The notes below the pieces were generated by a model. That model had not been told where the DNA came from and made no database searches. It worked only from the letters and a program-made list of their open reading frames with translations. A DNA stretch of 64,000 bases from Lachnospiraceae bacterium. GTDB taxonomy: Bacteria > Bacillota > Clostridia > Lachnospirales > Lachnospiraceae. Numbering within the stretch: position 1 is the first letter of the stretch; every line of letters starts with the position of its first letter. The stretch lies in contig CAJTDD010000003.1 of the NCBI GenBank assembly GCA_910574885.1, forward strand, positions 186,001-250,000. The letters are read 5' to 3'. Of this stretch, positions 7,523-18,932 are shown one piece after another. Made by a program: the position numbers and the translations under genes.

Positions 7523-9785
7523 CATTTTACAATTAAAAGGAAGATTTGAACAAAGACCTAATAGCTCCAAACCGGGATCGCCGAAACTTCCTAAGGGAAA
7601 AAGTGTGTATTCGTTACATCTTATTGAATTATCTGAGCAATTGAAAAGAATTTTGCAATACTGGAAAACAAATACAGATATTAGTGGAGCCTTGGTTAGC
7701 GTACACTATACACATATTGTTGCAAAGAGTAATAGATTGAAGATTTTGTTGTCTGAAAATAGTAAATCTCCTGCGGAATCTATTAGAGGAGCTAAGTTTA
7801 TCTGGGAACCGGACGAGGACGGTAAAGAGATACAAAAACATATATTTACCCATTATGTTTCGCTTAAAGCGATTGAAAAAGCAATTGAAGTTTTGGGTGA
7901 AACAATATCTGTTATTGAAAAATATTTCAATGGTATTATTACTAGCGAAGAAACAGAAAAGATAGCAGAGACACCGGCGGATAGATTTAGTGAATTTTCT
8001 AAATCCAATTTTTTAAACGCTGTAGTGGATGGATTTTACGTTGAAAGTTTTGATATTGATCGAGCTACAGAAGATATAACAGAGGAGTCCATTATAACAA
8101 TTTATCAGACCGGGATTGAAACGAAGAAATTGTTGTCAAAGTTTGGAATTCATATCGTTGATGAACGTATTATTGATGGCACTACATTAAGACTTAATCC
8201 GGATGAAGCGAAACTGCTATATAATCGTGCTTCGTATCTGATTGCGATGAGTGTCACTGATTTTTCTCAGCTTACGAGAGACGAGGTGTTGGAGGATAAG
8301 GCGGAGATCAGTAATGAAGAAAGCCTGATACCCCATCCGACCAACGAACCTGTAATAGGTGTTATTGATACACAATTTAATGAAAAGGTGTATTTTCATG
8401 AGTGGGTGGAATATAGAAATTTACTTGATCCGGATATTCCATTGACTGTAAAAGATTATGAGCATGGGACAGAAGTAAGTTATATCATTGTAGATGGTCC
8501 GCAAGGTAATCCGGCACTTGATGATGGGTGTGGCAGATTCCGAGTACGTCATTTTGGTGTTGCAACACATAGAGGTTTCAGTTCATTTACCATGTTAAAA
8601 ATGATACGAAACATTGTTGCCTTAAACAGGGATATTAAAGTATGGAATTTATCATTGGGTTCCAAACTCGAAATCAAGCCTAATTTTATTTCTCCAGAGG
8701 CAGCAGAACTTGACCGCATACAAAGTGAGTATGACGTTATTTTTGTTGTTGCAGGGACAAATATTCCGGATGGTGAAACAAAAAAGGATATGAAAATTGG
8801 ATCGCCAGCAGATTCACTGAATTCTCTGGTAGTCAATGCTGTAGACTTTAGAGGAAAATCAGCATCTTATACTAGAGTTGGTCCTGTATTATCTTTTTTT
8901 CATAAGCCTGATATCAGTTATTATGGCGGAGATGGTTCCAACTATAAGGATAAAATGGTTGTATGCCGTGATGATATGGGGGCAGCATATGTAAGCGGAA
9001 CATCGTTTGCAGCGCCGTGGATTTCAAGAAAACTGGCATATTTAATTTACATTATGGGACTGAGTAGAGAAGTTGCGAAAGCATTATTGATTGATGCTGC
9101 TGCGGGATGGAATAGGAAAGATGATGTTTCACATAGTATCGGTTATGGAGTTGTTCCAAAACATATTAATGACATTATGAAATCATCGAATGATGAGATA
9201 CGTTTTATTTTGACTGGTGCATCAGAGGAATATGAGACATATACATATAACCTGCCAGTACCGATTGTAGATAATGCACATCCATTTTATGCAAGAGCAA
9301 CATTAGTATATTTTCCACAGTGTGCTCGTAATCAGGGTGTCGATTATACAAGCACTGAAATGGACATACACTTTGGTAGAGTTGTTGTCAAAAACAGAAA
9401 AGTTAAAATAAAACCAATAGATAATAACCAGCAATCTGAAGATAAATTTATTACTCTTTATGAAGAAGATGCAAGAAAAATGTATCGGAAATGGGATAAT
9501 ATCAAGCATATTAGTGAAGAGATTAAAGAAAGAAGAATACCAAGGAAAGCATATGATTCTGGTCTTTGGGGACTTAGGATTAATACTAAAGAACGCTTGC
9601 AGAGAAGAAAAGAACCACTTCAATTTGGAGTAGTTGTAACATTGAAGGAAATGAATGGTGTAAATCGTATTAATGATTTTATCAAGATGTGTATGGCGCG
9701 TGGCTGGCTGGTTTACCAATTGGATATGGAGAATCAGTTGGATGTATATGCGAAGGCAGAAGAAGATATAGTATTCGAGCAATAA
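7515..9785 (+). CDS. ietS: S8 subtilisin-like serine protease, IetS-like
   Basis: A 756-residue protein with no signal peptide, so it acts in the cytoplasm. Residues 1-270 are a helical partner/regulatory region. The peptidase_S8 core has Asp285 (VIGVIDTQF), His317 (HGTEVSYIIVDG), the oxyanion Asn416 (VVAGTN) and Ser497 (GTSFAAP). The complete catalytic set argues for an active protease. About 200 C-terminal residues are extra and beta-rich. The start overlaps the AAA gene (ATG within its last codons). In ietAS-type pairs the protease is the toxic effector and the ATPase restrains or activates it; the target here is unknown. Base composition is clearly more AT-rich than the flanks, a sign of transfer. 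Confidence 0.82.
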   Translation: MNNILQLKGRFEQRPNSSKPGSPKLPKGKSVYSLHLIELSEQLKRILQYWKTNTDISGALVSVHYTHIVAKSNRLKILLSENSKSPAESIRGAKFIWEPDEDGKEIQKHIFTHYVSLKAIEKAIEVLGETISVIEKYFNGIITSEETEKIAETPADRFSEFSKSNFLNAVVDGFYVESFDIDRATEDITEESIITIYQTGIETKKLLSKFGIHIVDERIIDGTTLRLNPDEAKLLYNRASYLIAMSVTDFSQLTRDEVLEDKAEISNEESLIPHPTNEPVIGVIDTQFNEKVYFHEWVEYRNLLDPDIPLTVKDYEHGTEVSYIIVDGPQGNPALDDGCGRFRVRHFGVATHRGFSSFTMLKMIRNIVALNRDIKVWNLSLGSKLEIKPNFISPEAAELDRIQSEYDVIFVVAGTNIPDGETKKDMKIGSPADSLNSLVVNAVDFRGKSASYTRVGPVLSFFHKPDISYYGGDGSNYKDKMVVCRDDMGAAYVSGTSFAAPWISRKLAYLIYIMGLSREVAKALLIDAAAGWNRKDDVSHSIGYGVVPKHINDIMKSSNDEIRFILTGASEEYETYTYNLPVPIVDNAHPFYARATLVYFPQCARNQGVDYTSTEMDIHFGRVVVKNRKVKIKPIDNNQQSEDKFITLYEEDARKMYRKWDNIKHISEEIKERRIPRKAYDSGLWGLRINTKERLQRRKEPLQFGVVVTLKEMNGVNRINDFIKMCMARGWLVYQLDMENQLDVYAKAEEDIVFEQ

Positions 9786-9866
9786 TGGAGAAAAGTGCAT
9801 ATGGAAATAAAAGGTGGTTAACTGCTCTTCAAAATGCTGAAGTATTGAATTCCAAAGCCCCCAAAT

Positions 9867-10064
9867 GTCACAAAAGATGTCACAATAGAAGTAAAAATAT
9901 TAGCATTGCTTAAAGAAAATGCTTCTATCACTACTACTGAAATGGCAAAATGATTGTTTGTTAACAAGCGCACAGTTCAGAGAGGTCTGGATGTATTGAA
10001 AGACAAGGGGATAATAGAGCGTAAAGATGGTAAACGATACGGCTATTGGATAATTTGTGAGTAG
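9867..10064 (+). pseudogene. Remnant of a winged-helix DNA-binding C-terminal domain
   Basis: The frame reads VTKDVTIEVKILALLKEN, then TTTEMAK, an in-frame TGA at 9951, then LFVNKRTVQRGLDVLKDKG and GKRYGYWIICE before a TAG. This is the winged helix usually found at the end of Fic proteins and of AlbA/RecG-like ATP-binding regulators. The start of the gene is missing and the frame is interrupted. It may be the other end of the gene whose Fic part lies at 6158. Confidence 0.6.
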
Positions 10065-10156
10065 CCTTTATATTTCCATTATACCATTACCAGAAGGAAA
10101 TGGAAGAAAGTCCGATAAAAGATACAGAGATTAAGATCTTGCTTGATACAAGTTAT

Positions 10157-10420
10157 TTTGTGCATTGCGCTTCGAACGCAGATTCCCAGACGTTACCTTA
10201 ACAGTTAACTCAGCCCAGGCACCCTTACGGCACCCGGAAGGTTCTGCTTAGTGCTGCTTCGTTCCCGACCTGACACGATTCACAGATTCCCGTCGCGTAA
10301 GACCCAAGCCTCATCGCCACTTATCAAGGGCAGCTCTACAAACCTGTGCCCTCTGCGCAATATCACCCCTGCTATAGCGGATTGCAGGTACAAGGTACCG
10401 CTAGCACCCCGGCTGCACAG
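10157..10420 (-). ncRNA. ffs: Signal recognition particle RNA, large Gram-positive type
   Basis: Read on the minus strand, the sequence holds the SRP domain IV signature GTCAGGTCGGGAACGAAGCA with the GGAA tetraloop, near 10245-10280. The 5' and 3' ends pair (TGTGCA at about 10414-10419 with TGCACA at 10159-10164). The roughly 264-base length fits the Bacillus/Clostridium form with an Alu domain. It scaffolds Ffh and targets membrane and secreted proteins. The exact ends are estimated. In many Firmicutes the gene lies near tadA; here about 4 kb of accessory DNA lies between. Confidence 0.93.
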
Positions 10421-10426
10421 TAACTA

Positions 10427-10455
10427 ATTTTACTGTATCTTCTGGAAAATGTCAA
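10427..10455 (-). promoter_or_regulatory. SRP RNA promoter
   Basis: On the minus strand TTGACA and TAAAAT are 17 bases apart and end 6-7 bases before the estimated RNA 5' end. Confidence 0.85.
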
Positions 10456-10559
10456 CGGGGTGAGGAGTAGTTTTTATTTTTCTATGTTTTTTAGCCAACT
10501 TTCTGCTAAACGTAATGCCTTTTCAATAGCCTGTTGTGCATGGTATGCGATTCCTTTTG

Positions 10560-10588
10560 TTGCGATTTTCCATTTTGTTCATTATAAT
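10560..10588 (+). promoter_or_regulatory. Promoter for the radical SAM gene
   Basis: TTGCGA, 17 bases, then a perfect TATAAT, 33 bases before the ATG at 10622. It diverges from the SRP RNA promoter. Confidence 0.6.
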
Positions 10589-10621
10589 TGAAATAGAAGA
10601 TAGTGAGGAGAAACCTGTCCA

Positions 10622-12400
10622 ATGAGAAGAAAAAGTATGAAGATTTTGCTTGTGGCGATAAACGCCAAATATATACATTCCAATCTGGCGATATATAGTC
10701 TGAAAGCCTATGCAGAAAAGTGGCTTGAAACATATTCTGGTCTAACCTCCGGGCAGGACGCGGAGATTAAACTGACAGAATATACCATTAATCAGCCGAT
10801 TCCAGATATCCTAATGGATATTTACAGGAAGAAACCGGACATTCTCTGCTTTTCCTGCTATATCTGGAACATGGAGCATACCGAAGCCCTGGTCAAAGAA
10901 ATCGCAAAATTGTGCCCCCATATGCCGCTCTGGTTAGGTGGGCCGGAGGTATCCTATGATGCTGTTGAAGTTTTAGGACGTCTGCCGCAAGTGAAAGGAA
11001 TCATGAAGGGAGAGGGCGAGGAGACATTTGCCAAACTGTGCCAAATATATGCCCTCCAAGGACAACCTGTAATAGATGACAGCTGTCTTCGGGAAGTTCA
11101 AGGCATTTCATACAGGGATATGAAATGTGGAATACAAGACAACCCATGGCGTCAGGCAATCGAGCTTGGCACAGTTCCCTTTGTTTACCAGAACATGGAA
11201 ACATTCCAGAATAAAATCATTTACTATGAGAGCAGCAGAGGATGTCCATTTTCATGCAGTTATTGCCTGTCTTCGGTAGATAAACACCTTAGATTCCGCG
11301 ATATTAACCTGGTCAAACAAGAATTACAATTTTTTTTAGACCAGGGCGTATCGCAGGTAAAATTTGTGGACAGGACGTTCAACTGTAAGCATGACCATGC
11401 AATCGAAATCTGGCGTTATATTGCGGAACATGACAATGGGATTACGAATTTCCATTTCGAGGTAGCCGCAGATATTTTCAATGATGAGGAAATGGCTCTC
11501 TTAGCCGCAATGCGCCCGGGGCTTGTCCAACTGGAAATCGGGATACAGTCCACGAACCCGGATACAATCCGGGCAATCCAAAGAACAATGGATTTTGCCA
11601 AAGTAAGGAATGCCGTGGAGAAAATTCGGAAAGGCGGCAATATCCACCAGCATTTGGATTTGATTGCAGGGCTTCCCTTTGAGGGCATCGACAGCTTTGC
11701 AAAATCATTTGACGATGTATACAGCCTGAAACCGGAACAGCTTCAGCTGGGATTTCTAAAGGTACTGAAAGGCTCCGGCATGGAGAGGCAGAAAGATGCA
11801 TACGGGCTGGTATACCAGAGCCGCCCGCCCTATGAGGTATTGTATACCAGATGGCTTTCCTATGAGGATGTGATACGGTTGAAAGGAATCGAAGAGATGG
11901 TGGAAGTCTACTATAACAGCAGGCAGTTCGTCCATACGTTGGAAGAGCTGGGATGGAAATACCCGTCTGCCTTCACGATGTATGACAAGCTGAATCGGTT
12001 TTATGAGGCATACGGTTACGGCGGGATTAAGCATAAGCGCTGTACGAGGTATGAGATTCTTCTGCAATACATAGGAGAAGAGCATCCGCAAGAACAGGAA
12101 TATTTCCGGGAATTATTGACATATGATTACTATTTGCGTGAAAATGCAAAGACACGTCCAGAATTTGCGGGAGAGTATAAGATTTCTAAGGAAGACGTAA
12201 GGGCATTTTATGAAAAGGAAGAGACGGAACGAAAATATCTTCCGGCATATGGGGCGTATGACAGGAACCAGATGCGAAAGATGACGCATTTGGAATATTT
12301 TGAGTTAATGGGAAAATGTGTGCTGTTTGATTATAAAGAACGGAATGTGCTGAGCCAGGATGCCAGGACTTGCGAAATTTTATACGCCTTTTCTTTATAA
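10622..12400 (+). CDS. B12-binding radical SAM protein (DUF4080-type)
   Basis: The protein has 592 residues. It has an N-terminal cobalamin-binding Rossmann fold (MKILLVAINAKYIHSNLA, with LWLGGPEVSYD). A radical SAM core follows with the 4Fe-4S motif CPFSCSYC (C-x3-C-x2-C), and a long C-terminal domain follows with a FDYKERN motif near the end, as in DUF4080 proteins. These oxygen-sensitive enzymes are usually of unknown substrate; methylation or tRNA/metabolite modification is only a guess. GAGGAG lies 11 bases before the ATG; a second in-frame ATG at 10637 is possible. It is monocistronic as far as can be seen. Confidence 0.85.
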   Translation: MRRKSMKILLVAINAKYIHSNLAIYSLKAYAEKWLETYSGLTSGQDAEIKLTEYTINQPIPDILMDIYRKKPDILCFSCYIWNMEHTEALVKEIAKLCPHMPLWLGGPEVSYDAVEVLGRLPQVKGIMKGEGEETFAKLCQIYALQGQPVIDDSCLREVQGISYRDMKCGIQDNPWRQAIELGTVPFVYQNMETFQNKIIYYESSRGCPFSCSYCLSSVDKHLRFRDINLVKQELQFFLDQGVSQVKFVDRTFNCKHDHAIEIWRYIAEHDNGITNFHFEVAADIFNDEEMALLAAMRPGLVQLEIGIQSTNPDTIRAIQRTMDFAKVRNAVEKIRKGGNIHQHLDLIAGLPFEGIDSFAKSFDDVYSLKPEQLQLGFLKVLKGSGMERQKDAYGLVYQSRPPYEVLYTRWLSYEDVIRLKGIEEMVEVYYNSRQFVHTLEELGWKYPSAFTMYDKLNRFYEAYGYGGIKHKRCTRYEILLQYIGEEHPQEQEYFRELLTYDYYLRENAKTRPEFAGEYKISKEDVRAFYEKEETERKYLPAYGAYDRNQMRKMTHLEYFELMGKCVLFDYKERNVLSQDARTCEILYAFSL

Positions 12401-12430
12401 GGTATACATTTCGTAACCCTTTGAAATATC

Positions 12431-12459
12431 TTGCAAAAGTCCCATAAAGAGTATAGAAT
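12431..12459 (+). promoter_or_regulatory. Promoter for the small membrane protein and following operon
   Basis: TTGCAA, 17 bases, then TAGAAT, 40 bases before the small gene at 12499. Confidence 0.6.
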
Positions 12460-12498
12460 ATATAAAATGCCGAAAAATTAGAAAAAGAAGGTAAGAAT

Positions 12499-12603
12499 AT
12501 GAATTTTAATGATAAGAAGACAAAAAGAATCATAGCGATTGTAATTATGGTGGTAATCGTCGCCATGATTGCAACTACAATAATACCGTATTTAATGGGA
12601 TAA
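12499..12603 (+). CDS. 34-residue single-span membrane protein
   Basis: The frame begins MNFNDKKTKRI and continues with about 22 hydrophobic residues (Ile/Val/Met/Ala-rich) to PYLMG and a stop. The lysine-rich start and one membrane span give an N-in small membrane protein. AGAAGGTAAG lies upstream and a promoter at 12431-12459. Similar tiny proteins (for example Prli42-like) are widespread in Firmicutes, but I cannot assign this one. Confidence 0.6.
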   Translation: MNFNDKKTKRIIAIVIMVVIVAMIATTIIPYLMG

Positions 12604-12653
12604 TCACTATAGGCCCTGAGATGGGGGATATTCTTGAAAATGGGGAGAAGGGC

Positions 12654-13535
12654 ATGGAAGTAAGGACAGAAACGTGCAGGTTCGCAACTGGCAGCGGCAT
12701 GTCATGGGGCTGGTCAAAAGACATAGGTATATACGCGTTAGCGGCGGCGGTCAATTCACTGGCGGCGGAAGGGATAGAGTGTGCTGGTGTGGAAGCGCAG
12801 ATATTGTTTCCATCCCGCGCAGACCATTCCAATATATATGCTCTGGAAAAATCCTTCCGCAAAACCTGTTTGGAGCGGGGAATTGAGATGATTAGGACAC
12901 AGGTCCAGAGCAATCCATTGGCTGCGCTGCCAGCCATTACGGTTTTGGCTTGTGGGACGGCGCATGGCGGGAGCATGCAACATTCCTGTATGGAGACAGC
13001 ACATGCAGGCGACATGATTGTCCTTGTGAAATGGATTGGCATAGAAGGTATGCTGCGCATTGCCGATGAGAAGGGGGACGAGCTAAGGCAGCGGTTTGCC
13101 CCGGTTTTTATTCGGCAGATTCAGTCGAGGCACAGGGAATTATTTGCCGGAAAGGAAATTGAGATTGCAAGGCGCGCCGGCGTATCATCCGTCCGCCAGA
13201 TTACCGAAGGCGGAATCCTTGCCGCGCTGTGGGACTTGGCGAAGGACACCGGCTTAGGGCTTGATTTGGACATGAAACGCATATCCGTCCTACAAGAAAC
13301 CATTGAAGTCTGTGAACAGTACAGGATAAATCCCTATCAACTGACGTCGGCCGGAAGTTTCCTGATGGTCACTGCCGATGGAAAAGCGCTGACAGACGCA
13401 TTGGGGGAGAACCAGATTCAGGGGTCAGTCATCGGGCGTCTCACAGCGGGAAATGACAAAATCATCCATAATGGCGAGGATGTGCGGTATCTTGACCGCC
13501 CCGCGCCAGATGAGATATATAAAATATTGATGTAG
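12654..13535 (+). CDS. AIR synthase-related protein (HypE/PurM C-terminal fold)
   Basis: I take the ATG at 12654 (MEVRTETCRF) because GGGGAG sits about 8 bases upstream; an ATG at 12621 has no site. About 293 residues. The order of elements fits the PurM/HypE superfamily: an AGDMIVLVKWIGIEG strand, ITEGGILAALWDLAKDTGLG and a Gly-rich ending. AIR synthase-like proteins bind ATP and aminoimidazole- or carbamoyl-type substrates; the substrate here is unknown. It is followed after 18 bases by an Lrp-type regulator and then an aminotransferase, suggesting a small amino-acid or cofactor operon. Confidence 0.75.
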   Translation: MEVRTETCRFATGSGMSWGWSKDIGIYALAAAVNSLAAEGIECAGVEAQILFPSRADHSNIYALEKSFRKTCLERGIEMIRTQVQSNPLAALPAITVLACGTAHGGSMQHSCMETAHAGDMIVLVKWIGIEGMLRIADEKGDELRQRFAPVFIRQIQSRHRELFAGKEIEIARRAGVSSVRQITEGGILAALWDLAKDTGLGLDLDMKRISVLQETIEVCEQYRINPYQLTSAGSFLMVTADGKALTDALGENQIQGSVIGRLTAGNDKIIHNGEDVRYLDRPAPDEIYKILM

Positions 13536-13553
13536 AAAACGGAGGTAAGCAAA

Positions 13554-14045
13554 ATGGAAGAAATGAGAAAGCAGATATTAAAATATCTGGAAAAAAACAG
13601 CAGGGCAGACCTTGGGGAGCTGGCAGTCCTCCTTGATTCGGATGAAGTGTCAATCGCCAATGAGATAGCGCAGATGGAGAAAGAAAAGATTATCTGCGGA
13701 TATCATACTTTAATCGACTGGGATAAAGCAGGCGAGGAGCGGGTTAACGCATTGATTGAGGTTAGCGTAAAACCCCAGCGGGACAAAGGATTTGACAAGA
13801 CCGCAGAGAGAATCTGCAACTATCCAGAGGTAGCGGCAGTGTATCTCACATCTGGAGGATATGACTTGATTGTGACGGTAGAAGGTCGGACATTGATGGA
13901 AGTGTCTCGGTTCGTGTCAGGCAAGCTGTCCCCGATTGAGGATGTAATCAGTACCACCACACATTTTATATTGAAGAAATACAAAGACCATGGAACTTTG
14001 ATGTTCCACAAAAATAAGTCAGAAAGGATGCCTGTGACACCATAA
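13554..14045 (+). CDS. Lrp/AsnC family transcriptional regulator
   Basis: A 163-residue protein with an N-terminal winged helix (MRKQILKYLEKNSRADLGELA) and a C-terminal RAM/effector domain (VNALIEVSV, VAAVYLTSGGYDLIVTVEG). Such proteins sense amino acids and control their transport or breakdown. Its TAA overlaps the ATG of the aminotransferase (TAATG), so it most likely regulates that gene together with itself. AACGGAGG is the ribosome binding site. Confidence 0.88.
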   Translation: MEEMRKQILKYLEKNSRADLGELAVLLDSDEVSIANEIAQMEKEKIICGYHTLIDWDKAGEERVNALIEVSVKPQRDKGFDKTAERICNYPEVAAVYLTSGGYDLIVTVEGRTLMEVSRFVSGKLSPIEDVISTTTHFILKKYKDHGTLMFHKNKSERMPVTP

Positions 14046-15214
14046 TGAGAGAGCCATTATCTAAAAAAATCGTAGAAATCGAACCGTCAGGAATCCGCAA
14101 ATTCTTCGACATGGTCAGTGAGATGCCGGACGCTATCTCTCTGGGGGTCGGGGAGCCGGATTTCGATACGCCTTGGAGGATACGGGAGGAAGGTATCTAT
14201 TCCCTTGAGAGAGGGCGGACGTTCTATACATCCAATGCGGGACTGAAGGAATTAAAAGAAGAAATCAGCAAATATTTACAGCGGAAGATGCAGGTCAGCT
14301 ATGACCCGGCAAGCGAGATTATCGTGACGGTAGGCGGGAGCGAGGGCATCGACATCGCTCTTCGCGCCATGCTGGATCCGGGGGATGAAGTGCTGATTCC
14401 CCAGCCCTGCTATGTCTCCTACCTGCCTTGTACGACACTGGCAAATGGAGTCCCGGTGGTCGTTTCGCTGAAACAGGAAAATGAATTTAAACTGACGGCA
14501 GAGGAACTTGAGGCGGCGATTACGCCTAAGACCAAGATTCTTGTCCTGCCGTACCCCAACAATCCTACCGGGGCAATTATGACGAAGGAGGATTTAGAGC
14601 CGATTGCGGAGGTGGTGAAGAAGCATGATCTGTACGTACTGTCGGATGAGATTTATTCGGAGCTGACTTACAAATATGACCATGTGTCCATCGCTTCTCT
14701 GCCGGGAATGCGGGAGCGGACCTTGGTGATCAATGGATTTTCCAAGGGATTTGCCATGACAGGATGGCGGCTTGGGTATATCTGCGCCCAGAAACGGATC
14801 GCAGAGCAGATGCTCAAGATCCATCAGTTCGCAATCATGTGCGCGCCCACGAACAGTCAGTATGCGGCAATCGAAGGACTTAGGAACTGCGAGGATGAGG
14901 TACAGGAAATGCGGACTGCGTATAACCAGAGAAGGCGGTTCTTGCTCCATGAATTTAAGAAAATGAATCTGGACTGCTTCGAGCCGTTCGGAGCCTTCTA
15001 CGTATTTCCATGCATTAAGGAATTTGGTATGACATCGGAAGAATTTGCCACAAGGCTTTTGGATGAGGAGAAGGTAGCCGCTGTGCCGGGGACGGCGTTC
15101 GGGGCGTGCGGGGAAGGATTTCTTCGGGTGTCTTACGCGTATTCTCTGGATGACTTGCGGGAAGCGATCGCCCGTCTCGGCAGGTTCGTTGAGCGGTTAC
15201 GGTCGCAGGGATAG
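14045..15214 (+). CDS. PLP-dependent aminotransferase, class I/II
   Basis: A 389-residue fold-type I aminotransferase. Visible are GVGEPDFDTP near the start, the YPNNPTG substrate/PLP loop, DEIYSEL, and the Schiff-base lysine in NGFSKGFAMTGWR. The C-terminal Arg that binds the alpha-carboxylate is in EGFLRVSYA. Likely an aspartate- or aromatic-type enzyme. Translational coupling to the Lrp regulator suggests amino acid-responsive control. Confidence 0.9.
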   Translation: MREPLSKKIVEIEPSGIRKFFDMVSEMPDAISLGVGEPDFDTPWRIREEGIYSLERGRTFYTSNAGLKELKEEISKYLQRKMQVSYDPASEIIVTVGGSEGIDIALRAMLDPGDEVLIPQPCYVSYLPCTTLANGVPVVVSLKQENEFKLTAEELEAAITPKTKILVLPYPNNPTGAIMTKEDLEPIAEVVKKHDLYVLSDEIYSELTYKYDHVSIASLPGMRERTLVINGFSKGFAMTGWRLGYICAQKRIAEQMLKIHQFAIMCAPTNSQYAAIEGLRNCEDEVQEMRTAYNQRRRFLLHEFKKMNLDCFEPFGAFYVFPCIKEFGMTSEEFATRLLDEEKVAAVPGTAFGACGEGFLRVSYAYSLDDLREAIARLGRFVERLRSQG

Positions 15215-15300
15215 AGCGCACTAGACAGGAAAGTTGTAAGAAGCATATGGCAGATGATGCATTTGAAAATACATCTGCCGGGAAATATCCGGGAGGGATT

Positions 15301-15795
15301 ATGCTGAATATCGTGTTGCATGAGCCGGAGATACCGGCGAATACAGGGAATATCGGAAGGACTTGTGTAGCCGCGAACGTGCGGCTGCACCTGATTGAAC
15401 CGTTGGGATTTCGTTTGAACGAAAAGAACCTGAAACGTGCCGGGATGGACTACTGGGAGAAACTGGATGTGACGACTTACATTAATTATGAAGATTTTCT
15501 GGAACGCAATCCCAGGGCGAAAATCTATATGGCTACCACGAAGGCGCCAAAAATTTATACAGAAGTCCGTTATGAGCCGGACTGCTATATCATGTTCGGT
15601 AAGGAAAGCGCAGGAATACCGGAAGAAATTCTGGTGAATCATAAAGAGGACTGTATCCGCATACCCATGTTAGGGGACGTTCGTTCCCTGAACCTTGGCA
15701 ATTCTGTGGCGGTCATACTGTACGAGGCGCTCAGGCAGAATGGATTTGCGGGCATGGAGCTTGCGGGAGAGCTTCATGAGCTGACATGGAACTGA
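15301..15795 (+). CDS. trmL: tRNA (cytidine/uridine-34-2'-O)-methyltransferase TrmL
   Basis: A SPOUT methyltransferase that modifies the wobble ribose of tRNA-Leu. The start is the ATG at 15301 (MLNIVLHEPEIPANTGNIGR), behind GGGAGG; the open frame extends 18 codons upstream without a site. It has 164 residues with knot motifs FGKESAGIPEE and PMLGDVRSLNLGNSVA. These are diagnostic of the family and match its usual length. Confidence 0.93.
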   Translation: MLNIVLHEPEIPANTGNIGRTCVAANVRLHLIEPLGFRLNEKNLKRAGMDYWEKLDVTTYINYEDFLERNPRAKIYMATTKAPKIYTEVRYEPDCYIMFGKESAGIPEEILVNHKEDCIRIPMLGDVRSLNLGNSVAVILYEALRQNGFAGMELAGELHELTWN

Positions 15796-15889
15796 CAGTT
15801 AATTTGGCTAGTATTGTGAGAAAATAGATAAAAGATTTTTCTTTTATGGTCTATATATGGAAAAATGACCAGAAAAAGCCATAATATTG

Positions 15890-15918
15890 TGGACTTTTGG
15901 AAAATATTATATTATAAT
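15890..15918 (+). promoter_or_regulatory. Probable V-ATPase operon promoter
   Basis: TGGACT, 17 bases and a perfect TATAAT lie in an AT-rich gap 70 bases before the first V-ATPase gene. Most of the gap 15796-15987 is AT-rich with no other feature I can name. Confidence 0.5.
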
Positions 15919-15987
15919 TTTTTATGATAATAATATTTAACTAGGGACAGTATGCCTGGTTAGCAATTAGGGAGAGGTGGTGAACAG

Positions 15988-16296
15988 ATGGTAGAAGAAA
16001 CCATTAGGACCATCAAGGAGACGGAGAATGAGGCAGAAGGAATCATAAAAAAAGCAGATGCGGCATGTACCGAGATCCTTGAGAAGGCTAAAGCCGAAGC
16101 TGCCGAGATGGTGGGTCGCGCCGAGGCAGAAGCAAAAGCGAAGGCGGCGGCGGACTTAGAAGCGGCGAAAGAAGCCGGGCGAAAGTCAGAGCAGGAAGCA
16201 ATGGACAGCGTGGAGAAAGAGATTGCGACGCTTAGGAAAGATGCGCTGGCGAAAGAGTCTGAAGTGGTATCAGCAGTCATTGCAGAGCTGGTATAG
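15988..16296 (+). CDS. ntpF: V-type ATPase peripheral stalk subunit (G/H-like)
   Basis: A 102-residue, Ala/Glu/Lys-rich continuous coiled coil (AEAEAKAKAAADLEAAKEAG), the form of the V-ATPase stalk subunit that dimerises with subunit E. It is first in an operon that follows the E. hirae ntp order. GGAGAGGTGG precedes the ATG. Confidence 0.8.
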   Translation: MVEETIRTIKETENEAEGIIKKADAACTEILEKAKAEAAEMVGRAEAEAKAKAAADLEAAKEAGRKSEQEAMDSVEKEIATLRKDALAKESEVVSAVIAELV

Positions 16297-16346
16297 TTTT
16301 CACAGCCAGACGCACAAGAGAATGATAGTAAAGGAGGGATGTGGCT

Positions 16347-18850
<2,504 letters not shown>

Positions 18851-18874
18851 TATTAAGAAGAGAGTGATGTATCA

Positions 18875-18910
18875 TGCAACTAGGGCTCGGGAAGACCTCG
18901 CCAAGTTGCA
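18875..18910 (+). repeat. Hairpin repeat copy 1, between ntpK and ntpE
   Basis: A 36-base hairpin with a TGCAACT/AGTTGCA outer stem around the core CTAGGGCTCGGGAAGACC... The core recurs twice before ntpA (20825-20913). It lies 22 bases before the ntpE start, within the transcript. Confidence 0.7.
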
Positions 18911-18932
18911 AGTATAGGAGGAGCAGATAGCT

